Shown here: positions 1 to 13,300 of the stretch, piece after piece
Layout of the letters: each line of letters starts with the position of its first letter
How positions within the stretch are numbered: the stretch's first letter is position 1
Origin: Trileptium ribeirensis
Lineage: Eukaryota; Nematoda; Enoplea; Enoplida; Thoracostomopsidae
Direction of reading: 5' to 3'
DNA: 64,000 bases
Assembly: GCA_030248225.1 (NCBI GenBank)
Contig: JASANE010021275.1
Coordinates: forward strand, 61,453-125,452
Notes under the pieces: model-generated
Told to the model about the DNA's origin: nothing
What the model saw: the letters and a program-made list of their open reading frames with translations, nothing else
The model's database searches: none
Program-made: the position numbers and the translations under genes

Positions 1-1125
1 ACCATCGCATTGAGCGTGCTTGATAACCTAATAGGCACTCATTGTAAGGTAAAACACGCTATAACAGGCTGAAATTTGGAAAATCGTTATTTCAGGCAAA
101 GGGTTGGCAAACCATATTCAGGCCCACAGGAGCCCAGACAGAGAGTGATGCCACAAAAGATCGAGGTCAGCAAACTATACATCCCGATGAGTTGATTCCG
201 TGATTCCGGTGATATGAAATGGTGGTCACATGTTTTTGATGCGAAACCTATGTTGCGATACACGGAATGCGAAAGCCTGGTACAGTATGGGCAAATTTTT
301 TGCCATTTTGACCCCGAAGATGGGTCGGAGCTAACTCATCACTTTTGCTATCGAATATAAAAATTATCCAAATCCATCCACCCAAAGATTAGTTATGCGC
401 GAAAAGATTTTCACTATCTTTCCCTCTAGCAGTCTCAGTGGAAACTTCGCTCGCTCTGTTTCAATAATTTTAAGAAGATTTTTAGCTTGTCGGGACCTAA
501 TATTCTTCCGAATTAGCTGTTTTCAGCGCCAGTACAATTTCGCCCACCGTAGCCAGTTGCGCCATAAATCTGTAAACCCATCTAGCCCCAACGAACAATT
601 AGTTGAAAGATGCCTAAGTTTCACATATTTTGTTATCCAAATTTATCTTTTAGAGCCCCGAGCAGCGCTGTACAGGGTCAATAACATATCCAACGCGTCT
701 TTAAAATAAGTAACGTAGTGTTTATCCTTAGTCGTTCTGCGACATAGCCCTGACTGCACCTTGTTGCATTAAGAGGACAACACGGGCAAACACAAAGACC
801 AATTAAGCCTTTACTTTACCTTATTGATAAGATCAGATTCTGGTTCCGGCAAAAATTCAAAGTTCCAGTTACTCAATGATGCTAAAGAAACAACTCGTAC
901 ACAAACAGTGTATGATTGTAAAATAGCAACATTCGTAAAAAAATTTGGTATTGTAGGACCTATGTCTTGTTGTACACGGCTTCTTCAAAAAGACGTCCGG
1001 CATTTTTGATTTCGATAGAAAAAACTAATGCCCCCGGTTGGTTCACCCTGCAAAATTTTGACTCCCCCGGTAAAAACTCGTATGTACACCACCGCATAAT
1101 GTACACACCACAAATGCTAACTAAC
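1..1125 (-). other. Start of zfr intron 7, with one dispersed repeat copy
   Basis: No coding exon was found here on either strand. Bases about 310-475 are a minus-strand copy of a dispersed repeat also present at about 13975-14150 (shared parts: AGTTTCCACTG, a GCTAG followed by a purine run, a TCTTT tract and AGCTCCGACC). The rest is AT-rich and unrecognised. Confidence 0.6.
310..475 (-). repeat. Dispersed short repeat, family 1
   Basis: Reverse-complement copy of the element at 13975-14150. Both have AAGTTTCCACTG, then GCTAG..GG, then a T-rich block, an AACT(A/G)ATCTTT motif, a TTCGATAGCAAAA-like block and AGCTCCGACC. No coding capacity. I do not recognise the family. Confidence 0.5.
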
Positions 1126-1325
1126 CTTATACTGCAACCGATGCCGACGTCCTTTGAGATGTGTATCTTTAGCTTGAATGTCAGTAAACTTGCAGGTGCA
1201 CAGCTTACAAAAATAAATAGGTCGACCACCTTCGTCGCTGGTTAACTGCATGTAGAGGTCACCAACAGGTTCTGGTCCGTAAGCTTCGTCAATGTCAACA
1301 TCGGTTGCAGCATCTTCGTCTGCCG
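1126..1325 (-). CDS. zfr: zfr coding exon 7 (zinc finger 3)
   Basis: A 200-nt exon, acceptor TTTTTAG and donor GTTAGT. It encodes an acidic stretch (ADEDAATDVDIDEAYGPEP), then IYFCKLCTCKFTDIQAKDTH and LKGRRHRLQYK, the third C2H2 finger with its conserved GRRHRLQYK tail. The outgoing phase is 0. The next exon (KKV.. in relatives) is not visible in 1-1125 and must lie further left. Confidence 0.93.
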
Positions 1326-4300
1326 CTAAAAATTATTATTAGATTAGGAAAATAGCATTTGCTAAAAGAAACAATCGCTTTTCCCAGCCACATTTATACT
1401 CCAAGAAGTTGTGCCGAATGTGTCCTCAACATGATGAACCCTCAACAATTGATAAATTACGGTATATATGTAATAGTGATGCCAGAGATATGGTTTACCA
1501 TATTCACGTAAAATCGTGGGATATATGTCGGATAATGCGGATATGAACAACCAAATCCTAAAATATCAAAGCTTTATTTCAACCTAAAACTGTAAAAACC
1601 ATTGCAAAGCCTAAAACCTCGTCGGCCTTAAAGCCATCTAAAATAGCTGACAACGGATGAAGTATTTCTGCTGGTCTCTAGATAACCAAATCATCGTGTT
1701 CACACAACTGAAAAACCTATTTAAACAATTCTTGATGCTTGTACTCAATACGTAATCAAACTACTGAAGACAGACTATATTGTGGAAATATGGTTCAACC
1801 ATAAACCCTTGAAAGCCCATCAAATATGCACGCTGGATGCTAGATAACCAAATCGCTCACACCAACATGCAAAAACTTGCTTGTAAAAAAAAATTGAAAA
1901 TTTCACTTTAAGCGAGTATTGAAAAACTTTAACTCATAATCGGTTTCTATAACAAAAAAATACATACCAGGAAAGTTGTAGCCTAAATTTTCGTTCATAA
2001 ACGTGTGGGAAAAAGTTTTAACCTAAAATGTTTGGTTACCCCAAATGGCCCTAACCAAAATGTCTCCAAATCGTGTTGGTTTTATGAAAATTTAGGTAGC
2101 AAGTCATGGGAACACCGCAAGTACAAAGCTAGGTGCACAACACAATTTCATCACGATACGGATAACAAATTCGGAGATATGATCGTTTTCTCTAATTTTA
2201 TTTAAAAACATGTTTTGACCTAATTCCTACATCCTAAGAGCTACAAAGATTGCTCGCCCTACAAATTAAGCCTAATTTTCGAGATCGAATCCATAATATA
2301 TGTCGGACGCCTTTCCGATGACGAAAGGCCATCAGCCCATTTTAGGGCACTATAATGAGTTATTGCGCCCAGTGGAATTTGAGTTATGCGTGTCATCCCG
2401 AAAAACAGAAACGGATGTCGAACGTCGAAATGTACCACTCTGGCCAGTGAGAAGCCTTCGCTACGTTCGTTTTACTCACAACCCTCAAAGTTCAAATATC
2501 GAAATCAGCAAGACCAGAAGATCAACAATTTGTAAACTGATAACAATACATGGTAAAACTATGCACGGCACGATGGTAACACGAGGCGGCAAACAAGCAA
2601 AATAACTTTCGTTTAAAAACTATTACACTGTCTTATCACCAAGATGGTGAATTCTAAGTGTTCAATACGCAATTTAGAGAGAAGTACACATCTATATTGA
2701 ACATTAATTACAAAATGATCCACCGAAAATCAGCTACGTTGCTTGAATCGTTGAGAAGATATAACCGAAGTTGTATTGTGCACATTAAGTTGTAATATGC
2801 AACTACGCAAAGGATAAATCACTCTGCGAAATGAGACAAAAAACGCATATAGTTCCAGCGAATGGGGAGATATCATCTTCGTGTATTTGGGGGTTCTATG
2901 ATCCATTGAAAAAACGGTTTTGACGCAGCCATGTAGCGTAAATAATGACAGTAGTAGCACGCCATTTGCAACTACATAGAATATGAATTGCTCTACAAAA
3001 ACACCCACAAATCTCAAAATAGTTGTGGAGATTAACTATTTTTGTATATTTTGCGTCTCATGGGTCCATTTTGATATCAGTTTTGGCCTAAATCTTACAT
3101 CCTAAGAGAGGCGCGCAGCAAATCGTTATATACAATCTTATAGTGGCTTTATAGCGGCTTATTTGCTTTACAAAATGCGCAAAATTTGTTTGTGTGGTGG
3201 TCCAAACACAAGCAGCCTTATTGTTCTGCCCCTTAAGGATCCGACCCGAGCGCCTTTGGCACACTTTTTGAATGAAAGATGTTAGAATTGGAACAGAAAT
3301 TTCAAGCTTTAATGTGCTATCGCGGGAATCAATCGACCAACCCTAGGCTGAGTTGTACCCTAAAAACCCAATACCGGGCATTGTCAAATTCCACCTAGTA
3401 AAAATTCTTCACTTGTTTTACTCACTACACTCAGAATTCAATAAGATACACATTCATCACTAAATAAATTACATACGCTCTTGTTTAACATCGCCGCCTT
3501 GCAAAGTCGATAGCGTCTTTCCACCTAAAAAGAGTGGCTATAACAATAACGTGTTTTCACCTTTGCATAGCTTGTCTTATAGTTGTTCCACCAAAACTTG
3601 CCCCAGATGTCACACTATCAGCCAATACTAAATCAGAAACAACCCGAAATTAAATCAAGGTGTTATGAGTCGCGAAACAAACCCGCTAACAATAGGACGA
3701 AAAGTAGCCAGCGTTTTTCTTGCCGCAAGACCAACATTAGCTTTTGATACCGCCTAATTTAAAAGTTTTACACAAATAGTTGTTTTATTAGATGCTGCTT
3801 CGAGACGGATTTGCTTACAGATATTGTCTTTAAATAATGCTTACCGATACAAAACATTATGTATACTTAGATCGAGAACAATAATTAATAGCTAATAGAC
3901 TCTATTAATAGATGTATATGCTAGACTCTCTACAGGACACAAATCCCGGGGACCCCAGCTCCTACCTGGGTGTCGCGGTGCGACGATGCACCGCGAATAG
4001 ATACTACATTCTATTTACCTGCTATTATTGCAGGCTGACACTCGACTGACAATACAGGATCTGTAATGCGCATGATTTGATGGATTACACTAGACTGGCA
4101 CCACTCCATGCCGTTTAGCCCTATCCCAACAATTCATCGCGTTTCAGGATCTTTTATAATATCAATACGTTTAAATATATTAATGACATCACCTTCTATC
4201 ATTACTTCAACTATTGATACGGGAACGTTTTGAAATCATCGAGTGAACTCGAGTATATCAGTCATCAACGCCGCTGTCTACTATTCTATAGTTGGAACTA

Positions 4301-7300
4301 ACAACGCTAAAAACAATCGTCATATCGATACTATCATGATCATTATCATTAACAACAACTACAGTTGGCGATGTTCGTTAGGCAACAACACCTATACGCT
4401 GAGTGGCAATTACCCACGACATCACTATCGGTCTACCATTATGGCGTCAATTCGTTAGCTACTTTCCTTATCAGATACACGGTCCTGCTGCCCTTCACTG
4501 ATTCTGCTACCACTCTCAAGCCTGTCGCTTTATCCCAGTTCACCAAAGGAGGCGTTCGACGAGCAAGCAATCATTAGCCAGCAATAACTCGACCGCATTC
4601 AGGATCAACACCATCCACAGGTTGGTTCATCTCTTATCTTCTATTGCTTCCACAATACTGGGGGCAACTGAAAATTCTTTTCAGATTACCTGGGCGGAAA
4701 CAATACCCTGTATGTAACTGTGTTTTTTAATTGCATTGCTCGTTTCTTCATGCATCCACAAAATCTTTTCGTTGTTTTTTGCATATTCGTTATTTATTTG
4801 CTGAAAATACAATTTCCGCAGGCAGTACCTAATTTTAGTTATGCTTTCGCCATAAAACAGCAATATCAAATTTTGTTGTGACTATTTTTATTAGTACGAT
4901 CATTTTTGACGTCAGTTCAAAATACCTGGGGGTTGACCTGGGGAAGCCAAAATTTACCTGTGTAACCTTATATTCGCATAAATGACTTAAAAGGGTGCGC
5001 TCGAAAATCCTTCGCCACCCTTCTGTGGAGAGGCCAGAAATCATTCATAGTCGCATCTTACAACAAATCAGATTATTGATTGCAAAGATGCGGACAATAT
5101 GAGCAGCACATTAGTTAATTCTGGAACAGATAATTGCTTAAATCAATTATTTCGCACCAGTATTCGATTGTCATAAAATCATATACACAGTGAAATCTTG
5201 CGCTAAATACTTTTCAACAAACAAATATACAGCAATTTGGGGTAAATTATTGTTTTCCGCTATTTTCCGTAGTTCCGACGATGTTGGGATAACATTTAGT
5301 ATGCCGCTTGTAGGCACACACTGTAAAAAATTTAAACAAAATACCGCCATCTCACAAATTATATCAACAGCAATATCTAAGCATTTTGGCATATTGTTGT
5401 TCACTTACGCCCTGGTATTCACTTACTAAGGGGCTATTGGCAAGACATTGACGCTGCAGGTAAACTAATATCTCGAATAACCTGTTTAAAAAATTTTACC
5501 GGTTACAATCTTAAAGACAACATTCTACTTGATTTTAGTATAAAATTTGCTATTTTAGCTTCTCCATAGAAACGGATACAAATAGATACATGCTTTTAAC
5601 ATTATGTGCTGATGGGCAAACATAATTTATGGTACAACTATCAAGACGCAAAGCAAGGAGAAACGGTAACCCACCCAATATGACATTAAAACAATGAGAT
5701 AAGACAATTAAAACATCAAAATCTTTAACGCATTAAATAAATCTATAATACCATCGTTCAATCCAAACACGGAAAACTTAATTTGTAAAAATTTTCATTG
5801 ACTTTTTGAGTTATTTTTATCGTGACTCAACAGAAAATGGTTGCTCAAATAAAAATGCATGACAGCGACGTTATGAGCTTGTTTTTCCGATCCTGTGCAT
5901 CTAGCAACCGTTATAACATAAAATGATGAATTACCCAACATGGCTAAAAATCAAAAAGTTTAATGCATGAGTAAACTTAAGCTACGTCGCTTACCATCCT
6001 TTTTTGTCAAAAGCAAATTCGATCCCGTTGTTCGCTGAACACAAATTTCATTTTATGTTTAAAAGACCGGAAATTAATTCATTTTCATATTTCATACATT
6101 ACAATTTGAAAATGTTCGCGAACACATTGGTGTTAAAGTATAGGTGACGAATTGCATTGGGTAATGGCGTTATAAAGCAGAAAAATGTCGAAATGGGACG
6201 CACACCATTATAGAGCTTAAGTATCTCTGGCTGCTCATTAAACTATACGACAATATACTCGAATTGAAAACCACAATAGTTTTCTTACCAACAAAAGTCA
6301 CTTTCTGAACACCCACAACATGTTTCGCTTTAGGTTTTTCAGCAGCCGGCGGTGGAATGGCAGTTGCAGATTCTGGAATTGGCTTGCCAAGACGCTGGTG
6401 CAAACGCAGCGTCTAAAACGGTTACACATTTTGTGTTAAATATAATACAGTAGCTCACTAGCTACATTGTTCGAAACTCTTTACCTGACCCGTCCACTGT
6501 GGGCAAGAGATGGAGGGGACCCCCACTTTCAACACCTCAGTCCCTCCGCCCACTCGGGCGGAATCCAAATGTTCAACTATATACAAAAAATTTTAGGCGA
6601 CAAAATTTGGCTTTGGTATGCAAAATGTTTTTAGGCATTAATTACCACTATTTCTAATGCTTTAAAGCCCGAACATGCTTGTATGACAGTAAAAGTATAT
6701 GAAAATATAGAAATATTAAGCATTTTAAGCAAAATTTATTACCACCCTTTGAAATTTCCCCAGAGAATGAACATGAGGCCGCCCGAAGTCTCGCCACATT
6801 TCGGAGAGCTACGGACAGGTATTACAATTGAAATAATTGAATTCTGAGTGTAATGGGTGAAACCAGCGACGCTAAGAACGAATAAATAAATATAATGAAT
6901 AAAAATGAAGGTTTTAAACGGACTCAAGAGACCCGACAAACACGAAAAAGGCAATATATATCTCCACAATCCTTCGAGATATATGGGAATCTTTGGTCTC
7001 ATTTTGTAGAGCAATTTACCCCTATATAGCAGCATACAGTTAGTTATTTTCCGTTTAGCCGATTTCGTTTACACCATGATCCATCGATTGCGATATCGTT
7101 GATCTCTCCAAATATCGTTATCGTTATTTAACCCCTCTATATTCATGTGTTCTGTATACTGAATATTTTTACAAGTTACTGCGATTTCTAAAACAAGACA
7201 GTTGTAGTAAAGCTTGAAACCAATTGTACAACCACAGGTACCTAAAAATGCACAGCATATAGACAACATTATATCCCACACTTTGAATATCTCCCGTAAT

Positions 7301-10300
7301 TGACATAGGCCCAAATATTACCTAAGCTCCATATTTCTAAAAATGCCCGAATTCTTCTTTGTTTGGTTGAGAATAATTCAAATTTTTCCGTAATGGTAGA
7401 AAAATTCGCAAATTTTTCCGTCTAACAGACTAACTACCGCTAACAGTTCCACTTACTGATATGCATAATTACAGACAGTCGCCAACCAACTGAAATGAAC
7501 CATTCTATGAAAATTACAATATGTTAAGGTATTCCAGCTTGACTCGGGAACCACAGGGAACTAGAGGAAACACAATCAGGTACTTTAATTTTCCCCAGCT
7601 CCTTGGCAGTATGGAGAAAATAAAGCACCAAAAATGTATAATTTGACAACTGATTGTATTGTGCTTACTTAAAAAGGTGAATTTTTTGGTGTTTTTAGGA
7701 AAATGAAAGTTTTAAGAAAAAAGTTGCATTTTTTATAGATTTAGTCGAACACAAAAATTGGTAAATTTAGTGGCGCACGAAAGTACCGGTGATCATTAAC
7801 CACGGACAGGCCAAAATTTGCCTAGGACATGGACTGGGATCCTGGAGAAGGTCGAAATACCTAGGAGCTTGTCTCCCTATGTAGAGATCCCAGTGCCTAA
7901 AAAGTAAAATCAAGATTTGTATTCGCTTGGCATTGGGTATATTTGGAATAAATATTGGCGCAATAACAATGGTAAATGTAGATTTTAACAATTTTAACTA
8001 CGGATTTGTTATAAAAATTTTATTAGGCCGATCATTTTTGATGTCAGCTCAAAATACCTGGGGGTACGGTGAGAAACTAAACTTTACCTGGAACATGGTC
8101 ATGGTGAGACTGCCGAAATCCTAGGGAAGTTCAAAAATTCTGCCCCCCCCCAGTGGAGAGGTTAAAAATATCACGGTTATTTGTAACCGAGTAGAACCAG
8201 CTTACAAGCTCCGGTTTTGTAATAGTCAACACAAAATTCAATTCAAAGTTATCTAAACACCATTATTACGATAAATCATTACATAACGACAGTGATACAA
8301 AAATTTTGTAGGACATCGATATTTTGAGAATTTTCGTTGCTTATTTATAGTCGAATTAATTCTGTATAAACATCTTACGTACTGCGTACGCTGTCAAAGA
8401 TAATTTAACAGATTAGTATTCAACTGTGCAGTTTCCTGGAAAGTATTGTGGAGAATCATTGCGAAAATATTTGTAGGGTAGTGTTAAACCCTGGTAGATA
8501 GCTCAACAGTTTTATGCCTTATCAAGTAAAGTTAAAATCTGGACAAACGTTTAATCGTTTGTCAACTTTTACAGCATAATGTGCTGCTGCTCGTTTTTGA
8601 GAGAGGTCACGAACCCCTGTGATACTGTATTGTGGGAACAAACATAACAGTGCTAATTTAACCTAAAGTAGCTACTATGCAAAATCTCAATGTACACAAC
8701 GTGATTATTTTTAGCTCCAATATACAACCTTCCTTTTTCAAAGTAATAATAATCTTGCCAACTGTATTCCATATGTTCCCGAAGACATTTACAATTTTTG
8801 AAACATGATTTGGAGTAATCGCAGAATAGCGCAAACGCTGGCTACTACTAGGTAGCGCTATGAATTGTTGTCCGGTAGTATAGAGTATGATGGCTGTTGT
8901 CGTTTTATATCTACTTTAACGACCGCATGATTTGGACTGATACCGTACCATAGGAGTCCTAATAATAATCTTGCCAACTGTATTCCATATGTTCCCGAAG
9001 ACATTTACAATTTTTGAAACATGATTTGGAGTAATCGCAGAATAGCGCAAACGCTGGCTATTACTAGGTAGCGCTATGAATTGTTGTCCGGTAGTATAGA
9101 GTATGATGGCTGTTGTCGTTTTATATCTACTTTAACGACCGCATGATTTGGACTGATACCGTACCATAGGAGTCCCTTACGCAGCAACATAATGTTCTGG
9201 ATGAGTCAACACACGACTGCACACTGAGGTATAGTCACAGATACGTTTGGATGAGTCACCTTGGGAATACGATCAACTGAATCACCCCAATGCTTTCAGC
9301 AACCTCAAAAATGGTACCAGTGGGTTTTTAATTATGGCACTGTATTAAAATCCACAATACCTTGCATAGGTCGGAGAGATGGGGGTCCAGGGCATACAAT
9401 ACCATGCCAAAAAAGGGTATTTCAGTCACAAACACATTCAAATGAATCATCTCATAGTTTTCCACATTCTTGAAAACTTTTATAACCACACGTGCAACAA
9501 ATAACATTTGGCTGAAAAGCACAGAATCGTGAATGGCTCAAGGGAGGTCCCGCGAGATACAATACCACTCCAAAAAAGTACATCGGTTCCCGATACGCGC
9601 AAATTAATCAATCCATCGCTTTCAGCATAATGGAATATCTTAATAATAGCAAATGCGAAAAAATACACCAGAAATACCACTCCAAAAAGTACATCGATTA
9701 TAGATACACTCAAGTAAATCACTTCATAGTTTCAGCATGCCTTAAAGCCTTTATAACTACAAGTGTTACAGATTATAACATTACATTGAAAATCACGAAA
9801 TCATGCATAGTTCACGGGGTTCATCACAAGCCAGACTATAGACTATCATACGCAAAAGACTCCACGGAAATATATATCTTGATTGGTCCCTGAGATGTCT
9901 AGAAAAAAACTGGCCGAAAGGAAGAAGGGACACGGTAAATTTTTCATACAAAATATAATATATAAATGCTTTTTCGCTGCGCAAAAATTTGCAAACTACT
10001 TTCCATGCTTACGTGTTTTCAAAAAACCGTGCCAAATCAAAATTCAATCAGGTTCAATTCAATTTTTGCTCAGATCTTTCTAAGCGAATTTCCATAAAAA
10101 CGAAATTATATAAAAACATGGTCCAAAAGCAGAATGACACAATGTTTCAAGGAACAATTCTCAAATGCAATGGGCTAGAAAGATGCAACCAACCAGGTCT
10201 CCGAATTAAAAAGTAATATTGACGCCAAGTCTTCTCTAGAAACTGGACAAAACAAATCGGGAGGAGATCAATAATTAATATTCAATAATTATTATTCTAC

Positions 10301-13300
10301 CCAAATTACTTATATATATTATACATCGATCAATACCTTTTGATGTTTTATGCCGCGAACGTGCGAATTATACGCATCTTGCGAAGACATCTGAGATTCG
10401 CACAATTCACAATAAAATTTCAAAGCCTTTTTGTCGCCTTTTGCCTCGGCCTTGTTTTTTTCATTGACTGCAGCCACTTTTTTCTTATGCAGTTTGCCTT
10501 CGAGATGCTCTTTGTACGCCTAAAATATAATAAAATCAATCGACACGATATTTTACCCGAACATTTTAACAAGTCAGCTTTCGATGAAGGACTGCTATAG
10601 TGAGTAGTTTACTGCCACGCGATGCATGTTGCGTTGAAATACCGAAACAAAATTAAATATAAAAATATTAAGAACGATTAGCTTAAACCATCTATTTCCA
10701 ATTAGCCAGTAACAGCTCAATAACGTTACTTAAGTTGAAATTAAAATTTGCCTCAGCTCGAGAAAAAAATTTACTGTGACTATGATGTCATAAGCGGAAA
10801 CAACCTGTATTTTTTAATTAAACCAAACAAAAATTCGTTCACAAACGAATGTTTTCGTGTGCAGAAACAACTTTTGTTTGTTAGAAACTATTTTTTTTTC
10901 ATTTTTCATTATTAATTTTTTTCGCAAAATAACATGGTTCCTTGGCGAAGGCTAAATGTAATTTCGCGTAAATTTATGAAATTTGGTAGTACTTGCCAAA
11001 CCATAAAGCAATACTTTAAAACATACCATCTGAAACACATAGCTGTGAAGCTATTCCAAGCTTCACAATGCGGTTTATATCGAAACCAAGGCATTTAAAA
11101 ATCTAAATGATTCACGTATGCGAAAGAACCTAAATTAACTTACTTGCTCACCGCCGCAACTGATACGGCACGTTTCGCAATAATGAGTGGGTAGATAAGG
11201 AGGAGCACCTCGTGCGTTTGTATTGGGACGACCGCGCCACCACTGCTTCCCACGACCACCGCGCATGGCACCTCTGACTACACCAGGTACACCGACATGT
11301 TCCGGTTTCGCTGCTACCGCGGGTCTAGATGCTGTTGCACCAGCAGCATTCTCTGGCGGTTTAGCCGATAGAGTTTTAGCAAACCAATTTTGTCCAACAG
11401 ATTTAGATTGAAGATAGCTCGTTGCTGCTGCATACACTGCGGCATCATAGCCACTGTATTCTGAAATTGTCGCGGGAGGGTTTGTGCCAATTGTAGCAGG
11501 ATTAGCTGAGGATGAAGCGGACTTTATACTAGAAGGTTCACGAACATTTTCAACATGTTGTTGCGGTTGTGCAGGAACAGTTGGTTCGGCTAAAGACGTG
11601 ATAAAAACAAGAACAAAACCATGTTGCTATTTAAACTAGTAGAAAAAAACGTGAGTATTGCAGAGCATGGAAAAAGATACCCCTGATATGTTATTGGAAC
11701 AATATAACATTAGGTAATGCATGCTTAGTTGACTATATGAAACAAGGTCGTCGGTGAAAAATGCTCTTACACAAATAATGAAATATATACCAAAGTAATG
11801 CGTTACGTCGTTGCCTGGGGTGGAAAAATGCTCTATTGTTTCCAATTAAATACAATGTTCTATGGTGTGTTGGGCTTCGTGTACTGTACTGAACAAAGAT
11901 ATTCCGGTGGAAAATGGTTCTTTGACATGAAAAGCTTTTGCATTCACGATACGAAAATTTTGAAACTAGTGGATAGATTGCCCCATATTTCACTTTTATC
12001 TGTAACCCAAACAATAATTTGCCCAGCGAAAATTAATTTAAGGGCTTCAAGCAGGAGTTGGCAGCGAAATTTAGCCATTTTTGAGGTAAATTAGGGTATT
12101 TTGGGTGGCTAGAATAACCAAACTCATAGTTAAGCTGTCCAAAAAATAAACTCGATCTTCCACGACCTAGTATCCGTCGTTCAAACAGCAATTTGCCTAA
12201 CCCAAATTAATTCAAGAACTTCAAACGGGAGCGTACAGCGTAATTTGGCCTTTTGAGAGATAAACAATGGTATTTTGGAGGCCTAGAAAAGCAAAACTCA
12301 TAGACTGTTTAAAAATCAACTTGACCTTCCCCGACCTAGTATCTGTCACCCGAATACCAATTTGCCCAGCCAAAATCAATTTAAAGCTTCAAAGATGAGT
12401 TAAGATCAAAATTTTGCTTTCTGGGACGCCGTTAGACCCAGCAATAAAGTTTTTGATATTTCAAAACGCCTCTCCTCTGAAAAATTTTAAATCACACACA
12501 TATATATAGGCAAAAATAGTAAGGCACATCAAGCTGATGTTTCGATTTTTTGAACTTTGACCACAAAATCGAGTTACGGTGCAAAAAATCCAATTTTGGG
12601 CCCAAAAAACATCGGGTGTTCATCTGTTATACTTCTGCTACTGCACCTATTTTATAGATACAGCCGCCAAACCAAAACATAATGACCAAAGTGTACACAA
12701 ATGAAATGCCGCAGACCTTTTTTGATATCTTACCGGGTTATCGAGTTATGCACACAAATTTTTGCAATCAACACCTATAATTTGTACATAATGCGTAGAA
12801 CATAGGGATTTTTGGCCTAATTTTGTGCCAATGCTACACGCCTAACCACTGGGTCCACTAAACCGCTAGGTTCGACTGGAAAAACATGAAAAAGATAGAA
12901 TTTCCCTTACTCTGTAGAAGAAACATCACTGTAAATTCTGGTCTCTCTTAGTTTCACTCACAAATCCCTTTCAGGGGTTTGTGGTTTGAAACTACGGTAA
13001 TGAACCGCAAAGGCAGATTCAGCCAAATACTTGCACTTAACGATCGACTCTTTAACAAATGTCCATGCATTAGCGATCGATTTCAGAGAGAACTCCGTTA
13101 GATGCCGACCGGTCTCTGCTTGTCACAGACCAAGAACAGTTTCTAACTGCAAGGAGTGTTGTGCGAGCGGCGCCCACGTAAACCTAGCCGCTTAAAATCA
13201 TGAATATGTCTGAAAACGCTACTACATCAAATGCTAGACACCCATTCGCAAGTGCGAAAAGCGAAATAAATTAAATTTATGCCCCTTTAATGTTCGTACG

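Larger units (their letters stand above)
6413..10336 (-). other. zfr intron 5
   Basis: A 3.9-kb AT-rich intron. It contains dispersed repeat family 2 at 8022-8170 and the 216-bp tandem duplication at 8744-9175. From about 9180 to 9900 short blocks recur, such as ATACAATACCA(C/T)..CCAAAAAAG at about 9400, 9560 and 9680. No coding exon seen. Confidence 0.7.

Noticed and set aside
10340..10600. Plus-strand ORF rich in Phe/Leu resembling a membrane protein
   Set aside because: Antisense of zfr exon 5.
11223..11411. Plus-strand ORF over zfr exon 4
   Set aside because: Antisense shadow. The minus strand has the conserved zinc-finger sequence and splice sites.
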